DNA of 64,000 nt from Circinella umbellata (Eukaryota > Mucoromycota > Mucoromycetes > Mucorales > Lichtheimiaceae): positions 372,001 through 436,000 of the forward strand of contig JAIWNF010000017.1 of assembly GCA_025093555.1 (NCBI GenBank), given 5' to 3'. This document shows positions 10,741 through 24,277 of this stretch, piece after piece. The notes under the pieces are model-generated. The model was not told the origin of the DNA and made no database searches. It saw nothing but the letters and a program-made list of their open reading frames with translations. Each line of letters opens with the position of its first letter. Positions within the stretch are counted from its first letter, which is position 1. The position numbers and the translations under genes are program-made.

Positions 10741-11575
10741 ATGGACACTTTAACAAGTCATACACGACCTACAACGGATGCAGTTATTACCATTCGATGC
10801 ATTAAATCATTTGAATATCGTACATGTAAAAATCTTATTTTACAACATGTTAATCTTGAAACAACCACTATCGGCGAGTTAAAAGCTCTCGTGCGCGAAA
10901 GTAAGCAAATAACAGGATTGGATTAGGAATAGACTATATTTATTATCTTATAATATGCATAAACCAAAAATGTTAATAAGTAATTTTGTTAATAAATATG
11001 CAAAGAAATCAAGACGACTTCGGGATGGAAACCATACTTAAATGTTGATTTTGGTAAGGAATTCTTTATTATATTGAAGTAATCTAAAAATCTAACATCA
11101 CAAACTCCCTTATTTTATTTTTATCTTAGACACGATCAAGTTGTATACTGTGGCACACGGCCATAAGGTAAAAACTCTTCATCATTTAGTTATTACATGA
11201 TAATAGATTGTTGATATATAATATACTAATTAACAAACAAACAATAATGTTGATTAGACGATGAATCTTATTATCAACATGGAAGATGATCAAAGTTTGA
11301 TTTATTCTGATGATTCTGCTACTTTGGCATGGCTTGGTTGCGGTAAGGACAAAAAAATATAATAAACAGAGTTATCTTTTTTCTTTTTAATTAGGGAGAG
11401 ATGAAAAAACAGGAAAAGGGGAGCGATGGTTTTGGATATGTTAAAAAAGAGAAATCAGGCCTAGAATCTAATGTTTTCTTATTTCTTTTTGGGAAAAGAA
11501 AACGAAACCGAACTTTCTTTTTTTAATCGGGAGGCATATGAAGCATTTAAAAAGAATCCTGATATGAAATGGTAA
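10741..11575 (+). CDS. UPF0538 family protein (C2orf76-like)
   Basis: Five exons: 10741-10900, 11006-11053, 11130-11167, 11258-11342 and 11499-11575; 135 residues. The order of blocks matches the UPF0538 family, for example human C2orf76: ITIRCIKSFEYR near the N-terminus, HVNLETTTIGELK, KLYTVAHGHK, LIINMEDDQSLIY, and the ending ETELSFFNREAYEAFKKNP. The layout is ubiquitin-like in feel, but the biochemical role is unknown. The length agrees with the family. It lies downstream of ataxin-2 in the same direction, separated by a T-rich and A-rich spacer that I read as 3' and 5' untranslated sequence. Confidence 0.88.
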
Positions 11576-11867
11576 CCATGGAAACCCAAAAAAGCATTAG
11601 TGACTAATAACGAATCTCCGCCTGTCATAATTTTTTATTTGCATAAACTTTCTTTTTACTATATAAACTGCATAACACTTTGTTTTTTTTAAACGATATC
11701 CTTTTTTCTTTTCATTTTTTTTAATATATATTATATAATTATATAATTTGTACGTGTTTTTTGTGCCCTTGTGTGTGTTTAATTTTTTCTTCTTTTTTTG
11801 TGTGTGTACGTGTAAAGCCCCCTATTTTTTCAGCAACAAATAATACTACCATCTACTATACTACGCT

Positions 11868-13739
11868 ATGCATCGATTATCGTTAGCTGCTTTATTAGTC
11901 CTATCATTAAGTGTATCTACCAGCCGGGGCGCTCCAACATTGTCAGGTGGATCGTTAGATATGATTAATGAAAAATCCAACATATATCATGAAGCCGGAT
12001 TCCACCAAGGTCAACATCGAGTAAGATAAATTTAATATCAAAAGTCTTTTATGTTTACTTTATAGAGTAAGAATGTATTATAATAAAGAGACTCATTACC
12101 ATTACCCATCCTTTTTATTTTATAGATTCACTCTGCGAACAGGGGCCATTACAAGGATAATGAGTTTCAACGTAAGCTAAAGTGACAATTTACTAGCATT
12201 AATGATATCTGACTTTTTTTTTACCATACATGCTGAAATACCAGAACAAGGACGTTTTACTCCAGATGGCAGGTAATTATACTATATTACTTTATTTTAC
12301 ATGCAACAGATCAAAAGACCAAATCAATTATACGTTCCTCATATCATACTTTTTTTTTACTTCATAACTTTTTCGTTGCTATTCATTCTAACTCCTGATA
12401 CTGGTTCGCTATCCTATGCTCCCCCTTTCCTCCTTATCATCACCCTTATTTTTTTATACTTTTTCCCCCTAAAATAACATACACATGGTTTTCTCCCCCC
12501 CAAAAAAAAATATTGCCTATTAGCAGTGGGGCTTTTTCATTTTTTAGCAAGCGACAACAGGTCACATCTGAACAACCTGACATATCTCAAGAACATGAGA
12601 AGGATGGTGATAATAACGGTGATGGTAATGACGAGGATGATGATGTCGATGGTGGTGGCGGTGATAATGATGACAATGACAATAATGTGAACCAGAATCA
12701 AGTAGTCGACCCTGCTCCTATCAATGACAATGATAAAGTCCTGGCACAAGAAAATGACTTGGGTTCTACACCAACACCATCACTTCTCACGCTAACCACC
12801 AAACCTCCTATCAACACCATTCCTTCCCCTACTCCTATAGCTACAACCACAACTCCCGAAAAAAATACACGTACACCGACAAAAAATACCGAAAAGTCGC
12901 AGCCGCTTGTAGAAACCGTTGAAGGTGGTGAGGGTAATGAAGATGATACTAAAGAGTCACAATCTATATCAGGAAACAAAGCTGTAAAGCCAGAATCAAC
13001 ACCTCATGAATATCATGATGGACTAACAGTAACTCTAGAAGATAAAGATAATTTTTGTTTGATGTTGCCAAAATCTCCAGGAGATCAAAATATTGGAGAA
13101 TCCGAAAAAAGTGCACGTGCGTTCTGTACAAAGGAAGGATTAACACCTGGCGCTCAGATGATGCCAGAAGGTTTGATCAAAGATGCAGAATTCAAAACAG
13201 GAAGTTCATATGTTGAGGTGACAGGTGTGCTCAATATTGCAGCCTATCAATTATCGAGTGAAGATGGTGGTGGACAAGTAAATTGAATACACAAAATTTT
13301 CTCTTGTTTACATAGACACCATTTGTAAATAGTAAACCCATTTTTAGTTTACTAATCTATTGTCACTAATTTTTCTTTTTATCTTCTTTTTTCTTGAATT
13401 AGTATGACGATCATGGCGCGGGCTCACCCCCCAATTCTCACTGCATAAATTATCCCTATTATGTATCTCTTATTGAACCCGATCAGAACCGGTTTTGTAT
13501 TCGATGGTAAAGTTATCATTCATAAATTTTTAAATGAGGGGTTAGGTAGCAATAAAAAGGCGGGAAACAACGGGGTAGAAAAGCCATTCTTCATGTGCTC
13601 TTTTTTACTTCTGAGTTGATTACTAAGGATTTATTTTATTATCACGTATTCTTTTTAAAATAATAGTTGCCACTCCTATAAAAATTGTAATGCAGGACGT
13701 AGTGAATATGGATGTCAAGCAATATTACGTGACGAATAA
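11868..13739 (+). CDS. Secreted protein with acidic/Thr-Pro linker and cysteine-rich C-terminal domain
   Basis: Six exons: 11868-12020, 12126-12171, 12245-12272, 12524-13277, 13403-13506 and 13667-13739; 385 residues. The N-terminus (MHRLSLAALLVLSLSVSTSRGAP is cleaved in my reading after SRG) is a signal peptide. A possible KR processing site (FFSKRQQ) follows. The middle is a long Asp/Asn/Gly then Thr/Pro linker, probably O-glycosylated. The C-terminal domain (about residues 240-385) has FCLMLPKSPG, ARAFCTKEG, YVEVTGVLN, DGGGQYDDHGAG, VSLIEPDQNRFCIRCC and CNAGRSEYGC. I associate this domain with conserved fungal secreted proteins, some labelled macrofage-activating glycoprotein, with no proven activity. 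The 28-bp exon 3 and the acceptor of exon 4 (12521-12526, two AGs) are the uncertain parts. Confidence 0.8.
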
Positions 13740-16700
13740 GAATAATATTAGCTCCGAAAGAAGAAATTTACATATGCCTATATAGTGTTTTTGTTTTATA
13801 CTGTTATAGTTCTTAAATTTGTTTTCGTCTTAAAGTAATTATATTATATATTAGAATATAAAAAGCAATTGATCTGTTATATTCATTGACTGAAAAATGT
13901 GGTATCAATTCAATCATTATACATTATATCTGTCATTGACCAAGATAAAAATTGATTTTTTGCTGTCACCTTTTTATTTAAAAATGTTTATTTATATACT
14001 ATACTCCTTGCTTTATGTAATAGATCGAGAAGCGCAAATATTTTGAATAATAAAGTTTTTCTGCAGTCGTACGTAAAGCAAATAAATATATTAAACAAAA
14101 TAATAATACCAAAACAGTGTTTTATTCTTAATATGGAAAAGAATAGGGGTATTTTTTCCTCCTCCTTAATATAAGAATAAAAAGGGATAAAGTATATGCA
14201 TAGCTCAGCAAGCCCCTTATTGTTGTAAATAAAAATCACAGTGGTTCAATGAAGTAAAATTAGTTTGTAGTACTTGGTATATAAAATTCACTATTATTAC
14301 TACTCATACTAGTCGTAATGACAAAACTTGCTGTATAACGCTCAGGCCATGTAACATAATCTCATTGATTAGATGCTAAGTATAAACAACTTGGTGAATA
14401 GGAGTGGCGTGAATACTCCATCACTACTTTCCATATACTATAATTTTCTTTAGTCAAAGTAACTTTGAATGCTACATATGTAGTCATGAAAGTTTTCGTT
14501 GCGTACATAAAGAAAAGGTGCTCCAATGTTTTTTTTGGAAGTTTTTGCCGCGCATAGTAAACAGTGATCTCCAAGTGAAACTCAAAGTTTATCAGAGAAC
14601 GTTCATCTTAATAGATAAATGATTGGCTCGGCATTAAAAGTAAAAAAAAGAAACAAGTTAGATATTTTTTAATACTGGCTCTTCTTGCATACATACTAAG
14701 ATCATCGCTTGTGACTTTGGGTCTCGACCGTTTTTCTACGTATATAACAACGAAAGTTTTATTGCCTATCATAATAAGTTAACGCTATTTTTTTTATAAG
14801 CATAAATGCAAAAACTCAAATCTTGTAAGGATTCAACGTTATATCCTTGGTATTTGTTTTGCATATTCAACAAGAATGAATTAATTGCGAACTATAGCTC
14901 AGCGCAAACTATAAATATGGACATAACAGAAGCAAATATAAGTTTATTATTACGTATTATATAAGTAAATTCAGCAATTGATCATGTGTTTATCATGGTA
15001 AGAGGTGTATTTTAGCTTATGATAGTCTACGTATATAATAAAAGAAGCAGGTAGTAAAATATCTTTACTTGTAGATTATTTTTTATCTGGTGAAAATGAC
15101 AGCTATAATTATCTCGTGTTTATCAAATATTCAGGAGACCGTTTACCTTGTACAATTACAAGAACTAGAATATTGATAGTTAGGGTTTCAGACTTAAGTG
15201 AAAACCAACCACATTTGGTGCTGTTTAAATAACTGATGTTGATATATATAACTGAAATATAAACAAGTATTAAACTAGAATATTTCGAGGGGAAAGCATT
15301 TGTAGACTTGTGGGAACATATTTTTACTCGTCGCTGATGTCTTCGTTATTTTTTTTTAACATATACTAACTGATAACCAGAAGGGAAACAATCATCTTGA
15401 GTGGTGAAGACTTAACAGCAAGCCCTTGTGGCAACGATTTTTCTGAACTTTAATTTAAAGTTACAGCCAAACATATAACCTGTTGCGTCTTGTTCTTTTT
15501 TATTCTTCTATATCATATTATTACGTATAGAAAGAAAATTTCAAAAGACCAATCTTCTCTCTTACTTCAAAGCGTGTAAGTATTTATAGTAGAAGGAGTT
15601 GTCATCGATTAGTAACACGCTTCTATTAATCCATATTAAACTTCATCTAAAACTTAGCGTTTAAGATTTTTGTAAGACCAAGTGGATATTATTATACAAC
15701 ACCCCTTTCTTCCAGGCTTTTTTTCACTACGTACGTAAATACTATTTTTTCATTTTATTTCTCTCTCTTCCCCAATATACTCCGTTTCCACGCTACTTTT
15801 TTTTTCTTAATTGTTTAACTTTTCATTTACTGGGGGTCTACAGTTATTACATCAACTATATCTTTGCTTAAATTTATTTTACGTAGTGTACTGCAAGAAA
15901 ACAAGAGCGTCCCTATAAGCGCCAATTATTCTACCCCTCCATTGTAAAAGACAAAAAAAAATTGACTGTGGTTACGTACCTATAAAGTTGATCATGTATA
16001 GCGAAATAATTACAGTGGACAAACATTATAAGCAATACATTGAATACAAGCAAACAACACCAATCTGAAACATCCACACAGTATTGAAAAGTTCAAAAAA
16101 TACCATAGCAATTATAGTTGTACGCAATAGTTTTTGATCTATTACAATAGCAAACTACTCTCTTTATAAGCTTCAATCACTATCATTTTCCAAAGTTCTC
16201 TATAATAACTGTGGTCTAGTGTCTGCAATATTTCCGGTAGAATTTAGTTTGTTATCATATCTACTTCTTTTGATAATTGGGAGAATTAACAGGTTGAACA
16301 AAAATATATTTTGTAATGATTAGTAAACTGTCGATAGAGTGGAAGATGTGCATAAAAATACAGAATGGTACGGAAGCGGCGATTTCAAGTATGATACACA
16401 CCATTTTTGGTGTTTCTCAAGAAAATAAAAATTATTGTCGATCAATTGATTTCATAATATGTTCCCGATAAATGATCATAGGCCTTTGTGCTTTGTAGAG
16501 TCGTAATTAAACAAAAAAGATATGTTGCTACTTATCAACAATAAGGTAATAGTAAAACATGTACCTGCACACTGGCGTGAACGACGTGAAAATGATAATG
16601 ATGTACAGCGCCTACAAGCTGATGGCCTCTATATTCACCAGGAATAATCTACACTCGACAAAAAGAAGCAGATCGTTATGAATAGAGCAGCTATCAAAAA

Positions 16701-16963
16701 TCAACCAGTAACGATAGAATAATACACCTAATGCTAGGCAACATAAAGATTGCCAAATGCCTTGACGACTGGGTTTCTTTTAGGATATATTTTGACTTGA
16801 ACCACCGAGTGCTTTTTGTTGCTTGCGTCATTACTTATGATATAACCGCGTTCCATTTAGTTATGCAGAAAAAAAAAATTCAGCTGCGTGCAGATTTGAC
16901 TTAAACTTTTTAGTTTTTTTTTCGTCTCCATTTTTTTTTCTTCTTCTAAAAATAAACGTACCC
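13740..16963. other. Gene-poor AT-rich spacer
   Basis: No intact gene. It contains the decayed minus-strand fragment at 14260-14607. It also has a short open stretch near 16558-16650 (+) reading like coding sequence (VPAHWRERRENDND, then LQADGLYIHQE and a stop), which may be a relic. The last 150 bases carry T-runs typical of the INTS3 promoter and 5' leader. Confidence 0.35.
14260..14607 (-). pseudogene. Decayed coding fragment with an internal TGA
   Basis: A minus-strand frame is open from 14607 to a TAA at 14260-14262 except for one TGA at 14362-14364. It contains protein-like segments on both sides of the stop: NFEFHLEITVYYARQKL and KENYSIWKVVMEYSRHSYS before it, DYVTWPERYTASFVITTS and NNSEFYIPS after it. 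Composition looks like a beta-rich domain, but I cannot name a family. No start or flanking exons are visible, so I call it a gene relic. Alternatively the TGA is the true end and the downstream frame is chance. Confidence 0.35.
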
Positions 16964-19900
16964 ATGACTTCGACGATCTCTCAATTATATGATCTGGAAG
17001 AGATCGATGTGGAGGATGAATTAGAATTGGTACGATTTAAAATATACTTGCTTCATTTCATCAAAGAGTTTATTATTTTTTACTGTTTTTTTTTCGGTTC
17101 ATATGATGTTAAAACAAAAAAATACATCCAATGTTAGGAACTCGCGCGACATTTTACTCAATATCGTACTGCCATCCAAGGAAAGACTGAAATCGAATTA
17201 CATAACTATTTACAAGAGAAGGTAAAAAAGAATATAAAGAAAAAAAAAGATAAGTGGTACACTAACTTTTAATTCATTTACAACTAATGTAAAAAAACAA
17301 CAAAACAAATAAATCATTTGTACTTTTAGGCATCTCAAAGTAAACGAGACTATTCAGAAATCGCGTCTGCCTTACTCTATGGTATTTTAACAGATCCTGA
17401 AAACGCACGAACAGTAAGCTATCTTTTTTATTCAGCATGAGAAAACAAACAACAGCAAAGAAAACGAGAGAGACCGAGTATATATAAATATATATACTCT
17501 TTCTGATTCTTTCATGTTATGTAACTTTGAGTTCTTACCTATGTGTCATTTACGGATGTTTGTGTATGTCTGTGTTTGTTTTTGGGAATATAAAAGCATT
17601 TTCAATGTCTTAGTCTTGTGAATCGTGATCATTTTTCAGCTGTTTTAAGCAAGTTACATCCAATTGCAATCTCCATAAAATTTCAATCTTTAAGAGCTCA
17701 AACAAAAGATCAGGTGCGTTGTATAGTGTTATAATTAATATTTCATTTGTATATCTATTTGATGAGGAAAACGGCTCGATCGATTAAAGTATATATTGTG
17801 TGTATAATAATTCATTATGAAAACAATAACAATCATGTTTATAGATGTTATGGTTTCTTAACGAATTAACGGGATTGAACGTACAAAATGTGGATTCGAT
17901 TTATTTATGCCTATTACGGCAAATTCGTGGTGGTGATTTAAGTCAAACAAATACTACGTTCTGTTATCAGATGTTAAAATTATTACATTCACATAAAAAT
18001 TGGCTTGAAATGTATCCAAGGCTTATTGCAACTGCTGTATTTACGTATATGCGTATGATTACCGAACATCGATCATCAGGACAATTTGAAAGTTTACAAC
18101 AACGTGAAATCAAATTCGTTATTGAATTGCTACGATCCAAGGCAGGTTTTTATATTTGCATTAAGGCATATGTAGTTAATCGTATTATGCTTACCAAAAT
18201 AACTTATAAACTGACCTCTTTATCTAGTGGCTAGCTTGTTGTGTGATAGGCCGTGATCTTATTCGTTTATTGCAAGATTTATCATCAATACCTGAATTTT
18301 CTGACTTATGGAATGATCTTTTAAATGAACCACAATCACTTGCAGCATCATTCAAAGGTATGTATTATTTGTATATTTATTCGTAAAGTATATAATATAG
18401 TTTACTAAGTTGATATTTCTCTTTTATATATCTATAATAGGTATTAATTCATTATTACAAACATCAACACCACGTGAATTTTTACGATCTCGATTGACAC
18501 CAGAAATGGAGTTTAAACTTTTATTCATACTTCAAAATGTAAGATAATTCAACCCAGTTGCTTTGATGCTTGATTGTATTCTGAATGTGAATTATATATA
18601 TATGTGTGTATTAGTTACGAACAAATCAATTTCAACGCAACCTTGGATGGTTCCTTCAACGATTTTTATCTCAATCCGAAGCCTTTAATGTTGATGTTAT
18701 TCGATTTATAGTTGCTGGTTGGTACCCTTCAAATCAAATTTTACAAAGTGATATTGTACCACGATACATTGTAATTGGAAGTATGTTACGAGGAATCAAG
18801 GTAATACATCTCAATTTCTCTTTTTCTCTCAATATATATCATTATTATCTCACTCTTCCCTCTCTCTATTTTTCTGTTTTATGGACATGATGAATAGAAT
18901 CCGGTGATTGCAGCCAATGTTAGATTAGCTATTATTTACGACTGGTTATTCTTTAAACCGACAGATAATATTATGTTCATAGGTATGTATATATAAGGTA
19001 ACACTCTGTCTCTCATTTGTTTACTAACCAGTAAATTCATTTAAAACTTATAGAACCCGCAATGTTATTGATGGAACGATCAGCTGAACGATATCCATAT
19101 ATTACTATGGTTTTTATGGAGTTTCTCAAATATAGTGTTGATGAATATTTTCCACCCATGCGAAGCTACATGGAAAAGTCTGTAGCTACTGGTATGCGTG
19201 TCATGATTGATAAAGGTGTTTTAAGGTACGAAAACGATTATTTAGATTTATTTTCCATAGTTTTTAAAAAGAAACATGAGGGATTTCTATATTGTTGTAT
19301 ACATATATATATAACTTTTTTTTTTGTATATTTAGGGGACTGATGCCATTATATTCATGCGCATCTATTGATGATACAACACGAGCAAATATACAAGCTT
19401 TATTTTCAGAATTTACTGTTGCTGGTAACAAAAATAGTGATGGAAATAATACGTCGCTACCAAAATTACCTTCCACTGTTGCTTTAGCGACACCATCACC
19501 TACAGCAAACACAGATACACCTCCACAAGCACAAGCACAAGCACAGCCAACAGTAACAAAACCAGTAGACGGTGAGGATGGTGAAATTGTGGATCACCAT
19601 CCAATTGAAGATGACGATGTGGATCGATATTTATATGGTGAAGCAGGTAAATAATAAGGAAGTTCATCTTTACAATTGATTTTTCTCTATGCGCTTGTGA
19701 TTTTTAATTTTTTTATATTTTTATTTTAGACGGAGAGGAATCAAATGGTCAAGAAATGGATGCTGAGACGGAAAATAGAAGTGAAAGTGGCAATATGGAC
19801 GGAGAAAGGGAAAATACACCAGCATCTGCCATCACTAATGCCACATATGTATCAGAAATACAGTCAGAAACGATGGATTTAGACACAGAAGAAGAAAAAG

Positions 19901-21521
19901 ATGATACAATTACACCAGCAGAAACAGGGGACGAAGGAGATGCAACAGCAGTAACAGCATCAGGGACAACATCAGCGACAGGAATAGAGTCAAATCAATC
20001 CTATTGGCTTTTTGGTGATTCATTTACTCGGTTCAAACAAGCAACTACTGCAATATTAGAATCAACGGATCAATTACAAGATGATGACATGCTTTTACAA
20101 ATGAAAATTACCAAAAAAACACTTAAAGAAATTTTATCTGTTTATTTACGTATGGCAATACCTGGTACAACATTGGCATCGAGTATTGGACCACCAATTT
20201 GTGATATGATTATTCAATTTTTTCTTCAACATCAACCTTCTGTAACAAACGACATGGATTCAGATAATGTTATTGACGATGCGCGGACGGATGCATTTGA
20301 TATATTGATGTCTACATTATGGGATACTGAAGATGGTAGAGATAAAATGGTAGATTTGATTGGATCTATAGCACATCATTGCAAAAAAAGTCCTCATGTT
20401 GTTGGGATGCGATGGTGGTCTCATGTTGCTGGGTAAAAATATTTTTATTTTATAAGCATTGTTGATTGCACGACAATGTACATTGACTGATTAAGCGGGG
20501 TACCTTTATAAATTATAGGCGCGCTGTAGATGGAACAAGAGATTGGATACCAAGCATTGTAACAAGTTATAAATCTTTTGTGTCACATGCTTATCCCGAT
20601 GAACCGATCGAATTAAGTTTGACACGCGATCTGCAGGTAATACAGTAAAAATATAAAAAAAAGTAACTCCGGACTTATTTTTTGCTCTACATAGTTACTT
20701 GCCGAGCAAAATCACACATCCTTTCAAACGATTATACCATTGATATATCAATATATGCCTGGATATACTGTTGGAAATTCGGAATTATTACAGGTATTAC
20801 TTGCATTAGTATTACCGGATCAACTTGGTCAATTGGTGACATTGGTACGCTCGGGAATTTTACGGATATATGGCGACACAATTGATACAGCGTTCCTTGG
20901 TAAGGAGTGACATATATCTGTCCGGGAAAATATATATATATAATTTGAATCTAGGATGATCTTATATTTTTTTATTGTTATAAAAGTCTCAACGTTTAGG
21001 TTAGATGCATATGAAACGGGAAGTGCATGGCAACTCCTTGTTGCTGAGTTACAGGGACAACAAGAGCGTATTGAAAACTTTTTGAACATGAATGATACTA
21101 TTGCATTATTACAATCTCAAAGTGAGTTCATAATATATAAACAAAATATCCGAATTTACAAACTTGTTTGACATACATATTAATGAGGAGGATGATGGGA
21201 AACATCCTCTTTTCTTTTATATTTTTAATATTAGCACTCGATTCAATTACACCACAACTGCTATCATTATTTTCCGCTGCATATCCAACACCATCACTTC
21301 TTGAAGCAATCCTACAAGTCATACCCAATTCCTCCAATGTAACCATACGAGACAAGATTCATCTTGTTATGACTGCATTCATTGATTGGAAACAGCAACA
21401 TAAGTCATCTCCAGCGCTTGAAAAATCAATGCAATTGATATTAAATATGATTGAATCACAAAATGTCAATGATGAGATCACACGACAACTTGCTCAACAA
21501 ATTTCAATTTTGCAACAGTAA
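16964..21521 (+). CDS. Integrator complex subunit 3 (INTS3/SOSS-A)
   Basis: Sixteen exons with consistent phases: 16964-17029, 17138-17221, 17330-17413, 17597-17713, 17845-18145, 18235-18357, 18441-18538, 18615-18800, 18898-18982, 19054-19225, 19336-19646, 19730-20432, 20519-20636, 20695-20899, 21005-21121 and 21235-21521. The product is about 1018 residues, close to the animal protein. Diagnostic blocks shared with metazoan INTS3: IGRDLIRLLQDLSSIPEF, RLTPEMEFKLLFIL, HPSN-type PSNQILQSDIVPRY, LAIIYDWLFFKP, and EPAMLLMERS. An acidic low-complexity insert with an AQ repeat (exons 11-12) separates the two helical halves. INTS3 is part of Integrator, which cleaves nascent RNA, and of the SOSS single-strand DNA-binding complex. 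It is tail-to-tail with the CNNM gene, 107 bases apart. The exon 5/6 junction was chosen to keep phase. Confidence 0.92.
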
Positions 21522-21628
21522 AAAAAAATTATATACATGTATTTCATAACATAATAGCTTGCTACTACTACTGCTACTACCACTATCACTACTACTTGCT
21601 ACTACTAGTTACTACTTTATTATTATTA

Positions 21629-24277
21629 TTATTTGTTCGACTTTTGTCCTTGTTCTTCATCTCGAAAATTGTTTTGTTGATCATAATTTTGTTGTTGTTC
21701 TTGTTGGTTAATAGCCCCATATCCTCGCATCATTTCTTCAATAGGTGCTATAGCTTCATGAGGTGCCGAATGAACAGGCTTTGATGGAGATCGACCAGAA
21801 TGGCTTATGTCGATAGATGATTTAGTCCTGCTAAACATTTCTTGGTGATTATGATGCTGTCCTTGTTGTGCATTCTGAGCATTAGTATTCGCTCGAACCA
21901 TTTTAAGTAAAGGTTGCAACTCTGCAGGTAGTGGTTGCGCTCTCCTTCGGGTTACTTTGATCTTATTATGTACTAAGTGATAATATAGAATATATAATAT
22001 GTGCACATAATGTTTGTCAGTTTTCTTTTCATATTCCACGTCAATTGATATATTTATACGTGTTTCTTTTATGCACGAATGAACATATAAATATAAGATT
22101 ATTATTTACCATCAACATAGACATCGGTTTCATCAATAATTTCCTATTAATACATTTGTTGATTATTATCCTATCCTGTTCGTTCTTACAAGAAACCAAA
22201 AAAATATATAGTCGCTGCTACTTTACCTCTCCAATCAATTCTTCAATGACGTCCTATATATGAACAAAAAATAACAAATAATGAGAATATGTCCCTGTCT
22301 TCATCGTTTTTATTTGTTCTATTATACTTTATTTACCTCGAGTGTTATGACGCCGATACCACCTCCTTTTTCACCAGGGTTTGTTGACACAAGTGCCATA
22401 TGACCTAAAACAAAGTATATAAAATTAATATACACAACCACAGAAGTCTATTATTCGACTACTCTTCAAAAAAAAATTGACGTGAGACGTTCTTTTAAGA
22501 AATCCTCTCATTACAATGCAAAAACTTACTTCGGCCTTCTTGAAAGAAATTTAAGATATCCAAACAGCTTGTATCAGGCGCTGTTTCAGGTAATGGACTC
22601 AATTGAAAATGACTTACAGGTTGTTTATCTTCTGGATCATACGTAATAAGCTTTTTGACTAATAACATTCCAATAAAATTTGATTTATCATCTACTTGTC
22701 GTATCGGAATACGAGAATAACCAGCCAAAAGAATCTAAAAGAAACAAATAATATGTATATAGGTTTTTTAAATATCTAATAAAGGTTTGAACTCTTTTAT
22801 ATTCTGTTTTACCTTATCTACTGTTTCTCGATCCATAATAGCGTTAACAGGCATAGTAAATACATCCTGAATAGGTGTCATGACCTTTGAAACAGGTTTT
22901 GCTCTTAAATCCAATACTGATCCGATAATTAACTAAAATAAAATCCTTTCTCGTTACAAAATTTATAGAAACATTAAAATAGCAAACTTTTCTTTTTTTT
23001 TTGTTATATACCACTTCATCTTCTGTTAATCCTTCTCCATCCTGTCCATCATTTTGGTGAAGTGATACCAATGTCTTCAGACCTATCACACATATATATA
23101 TTTATGAATTCTGACCACGTAACACAATAAAAACTTATAACTTTTTTTCTAACATTCCTTAGCCCCTTTCCCCTTTTTTTTCACTTGAACTAATGTCTTC
23201 TTTTTTTTTAACATAGAAGAAACACCCAAAACGTGGTACGTTTATTTATTTGTTTACCTGCTTTCTTATACACTGTACCGTGTGATTCTCCGAGGAAATA
23301 ATCTAATGCTAATGCTGTAGGATACGCAACTGGATACATAAGGTACATAATAAGTAAGACCAATCTAGAACGAATAAAGAAAACGCCAAGCTAATATGTT
23401 CAGTACTCCTTATTAATATTCATGTAAAATCGTTTTTTATGAGTGATTTTTTCCTCCTTACGCTGAACATTTGGCACCAATGGCTAACCCATGACGAACA
23501 CAAATGGCTATCAAAATATAAATATATTTGTTTACGATGTTAAACCCATATATGGGTTATTCAAGCAACAAATCTTTCTCCCCCCCCTTATTTTTCAATG
23601 ATGATCACGTCTTTTCTCTTCTCTCCTCCCTTTTCAAATTTTTTAATACCTACATTGAGGAATAATTCTATAATATATAATAAAACAAAACAATAAGAAA
23701 ATTGATATAACCCAAGTCAATATATACGAAAATGATACCTACTCTCCAAAGATAACAATAAGAGCTGTTGAAATTAAAATAGCTTGCCATCCACCACCCA
23801 ACACTGAATCCAATATAATTGGAAGTGTTTCATTAACAATTACATTGGATAAAAGTAAAGTAACTAAGACCCAATGTTTGCCACGATCTAATAACCGCAA
23901 TACTTTTTGTGCATTTTCCCGTTCACTATCAGTACCGGATTCAACCATCACGTGTAAGTTAGTTTGATCTAATCCCATAAGACCCAATGTCAAACCTGAT
24001 AGTAAAATAATACAATTAGTAATAAAGAAGACTTTTATAAGCATTTATTATTCTTATTACGTATTCTATATCTTTATATACCTGCAAAGACACCACCTAA
24101 TAGGACAAGTCCTGCTATAGCTGCCAAACGAATAAAAAATTCGGGTCGTGACCACCAATAAGAAATATAGAATTCAGGTTCATTGTTGACATGAATGAGG
24201 GGTGATGCTCTTATAGCGGAAGCTGACAAAATAGAAAACCATACAACATTGGCACGTAAGTGTAAATTGTTGTACAT
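21629..24277 (-). CDS. CNNM/Mam3-type DUF21-CBS membrane protein
   Basis: Twelve exons: 24277-24082, 23995-23743, 23667-23654, 23507-23462, 23364-23258, 23082-23012, 22932-22813, 22734-22530, 22404-22337, 22253-22227, 22143-22110 and 21972-21629; about 494 residues. The N-terminal DUF21 membrane domain shows [36 protein letters not shown] and [13 protein letters not shown], with several hydrophobic helices. A CBS pair follows ([44 protein letters not shown]). The tail is cytosolic and Gln/Asn-rich. Family members (yeast Mam3, animal CNNM) act in Mg/Mn homeostasis, in yeast at the vacuole. A 14-nt microexon encodes part of the conserved EIIPQS step. The start at 24277 gives an N-terminal signal/anchor-like segment; other starts are possible upstream. 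Confidence 0.9.

Noticed and set aside
12537..12979. Antisense frames over the secreted protein linker
   Set aside because: They mirror the GAT/ACC-rich repeats of the acidic and Thr/Pro linker and have no independent support.
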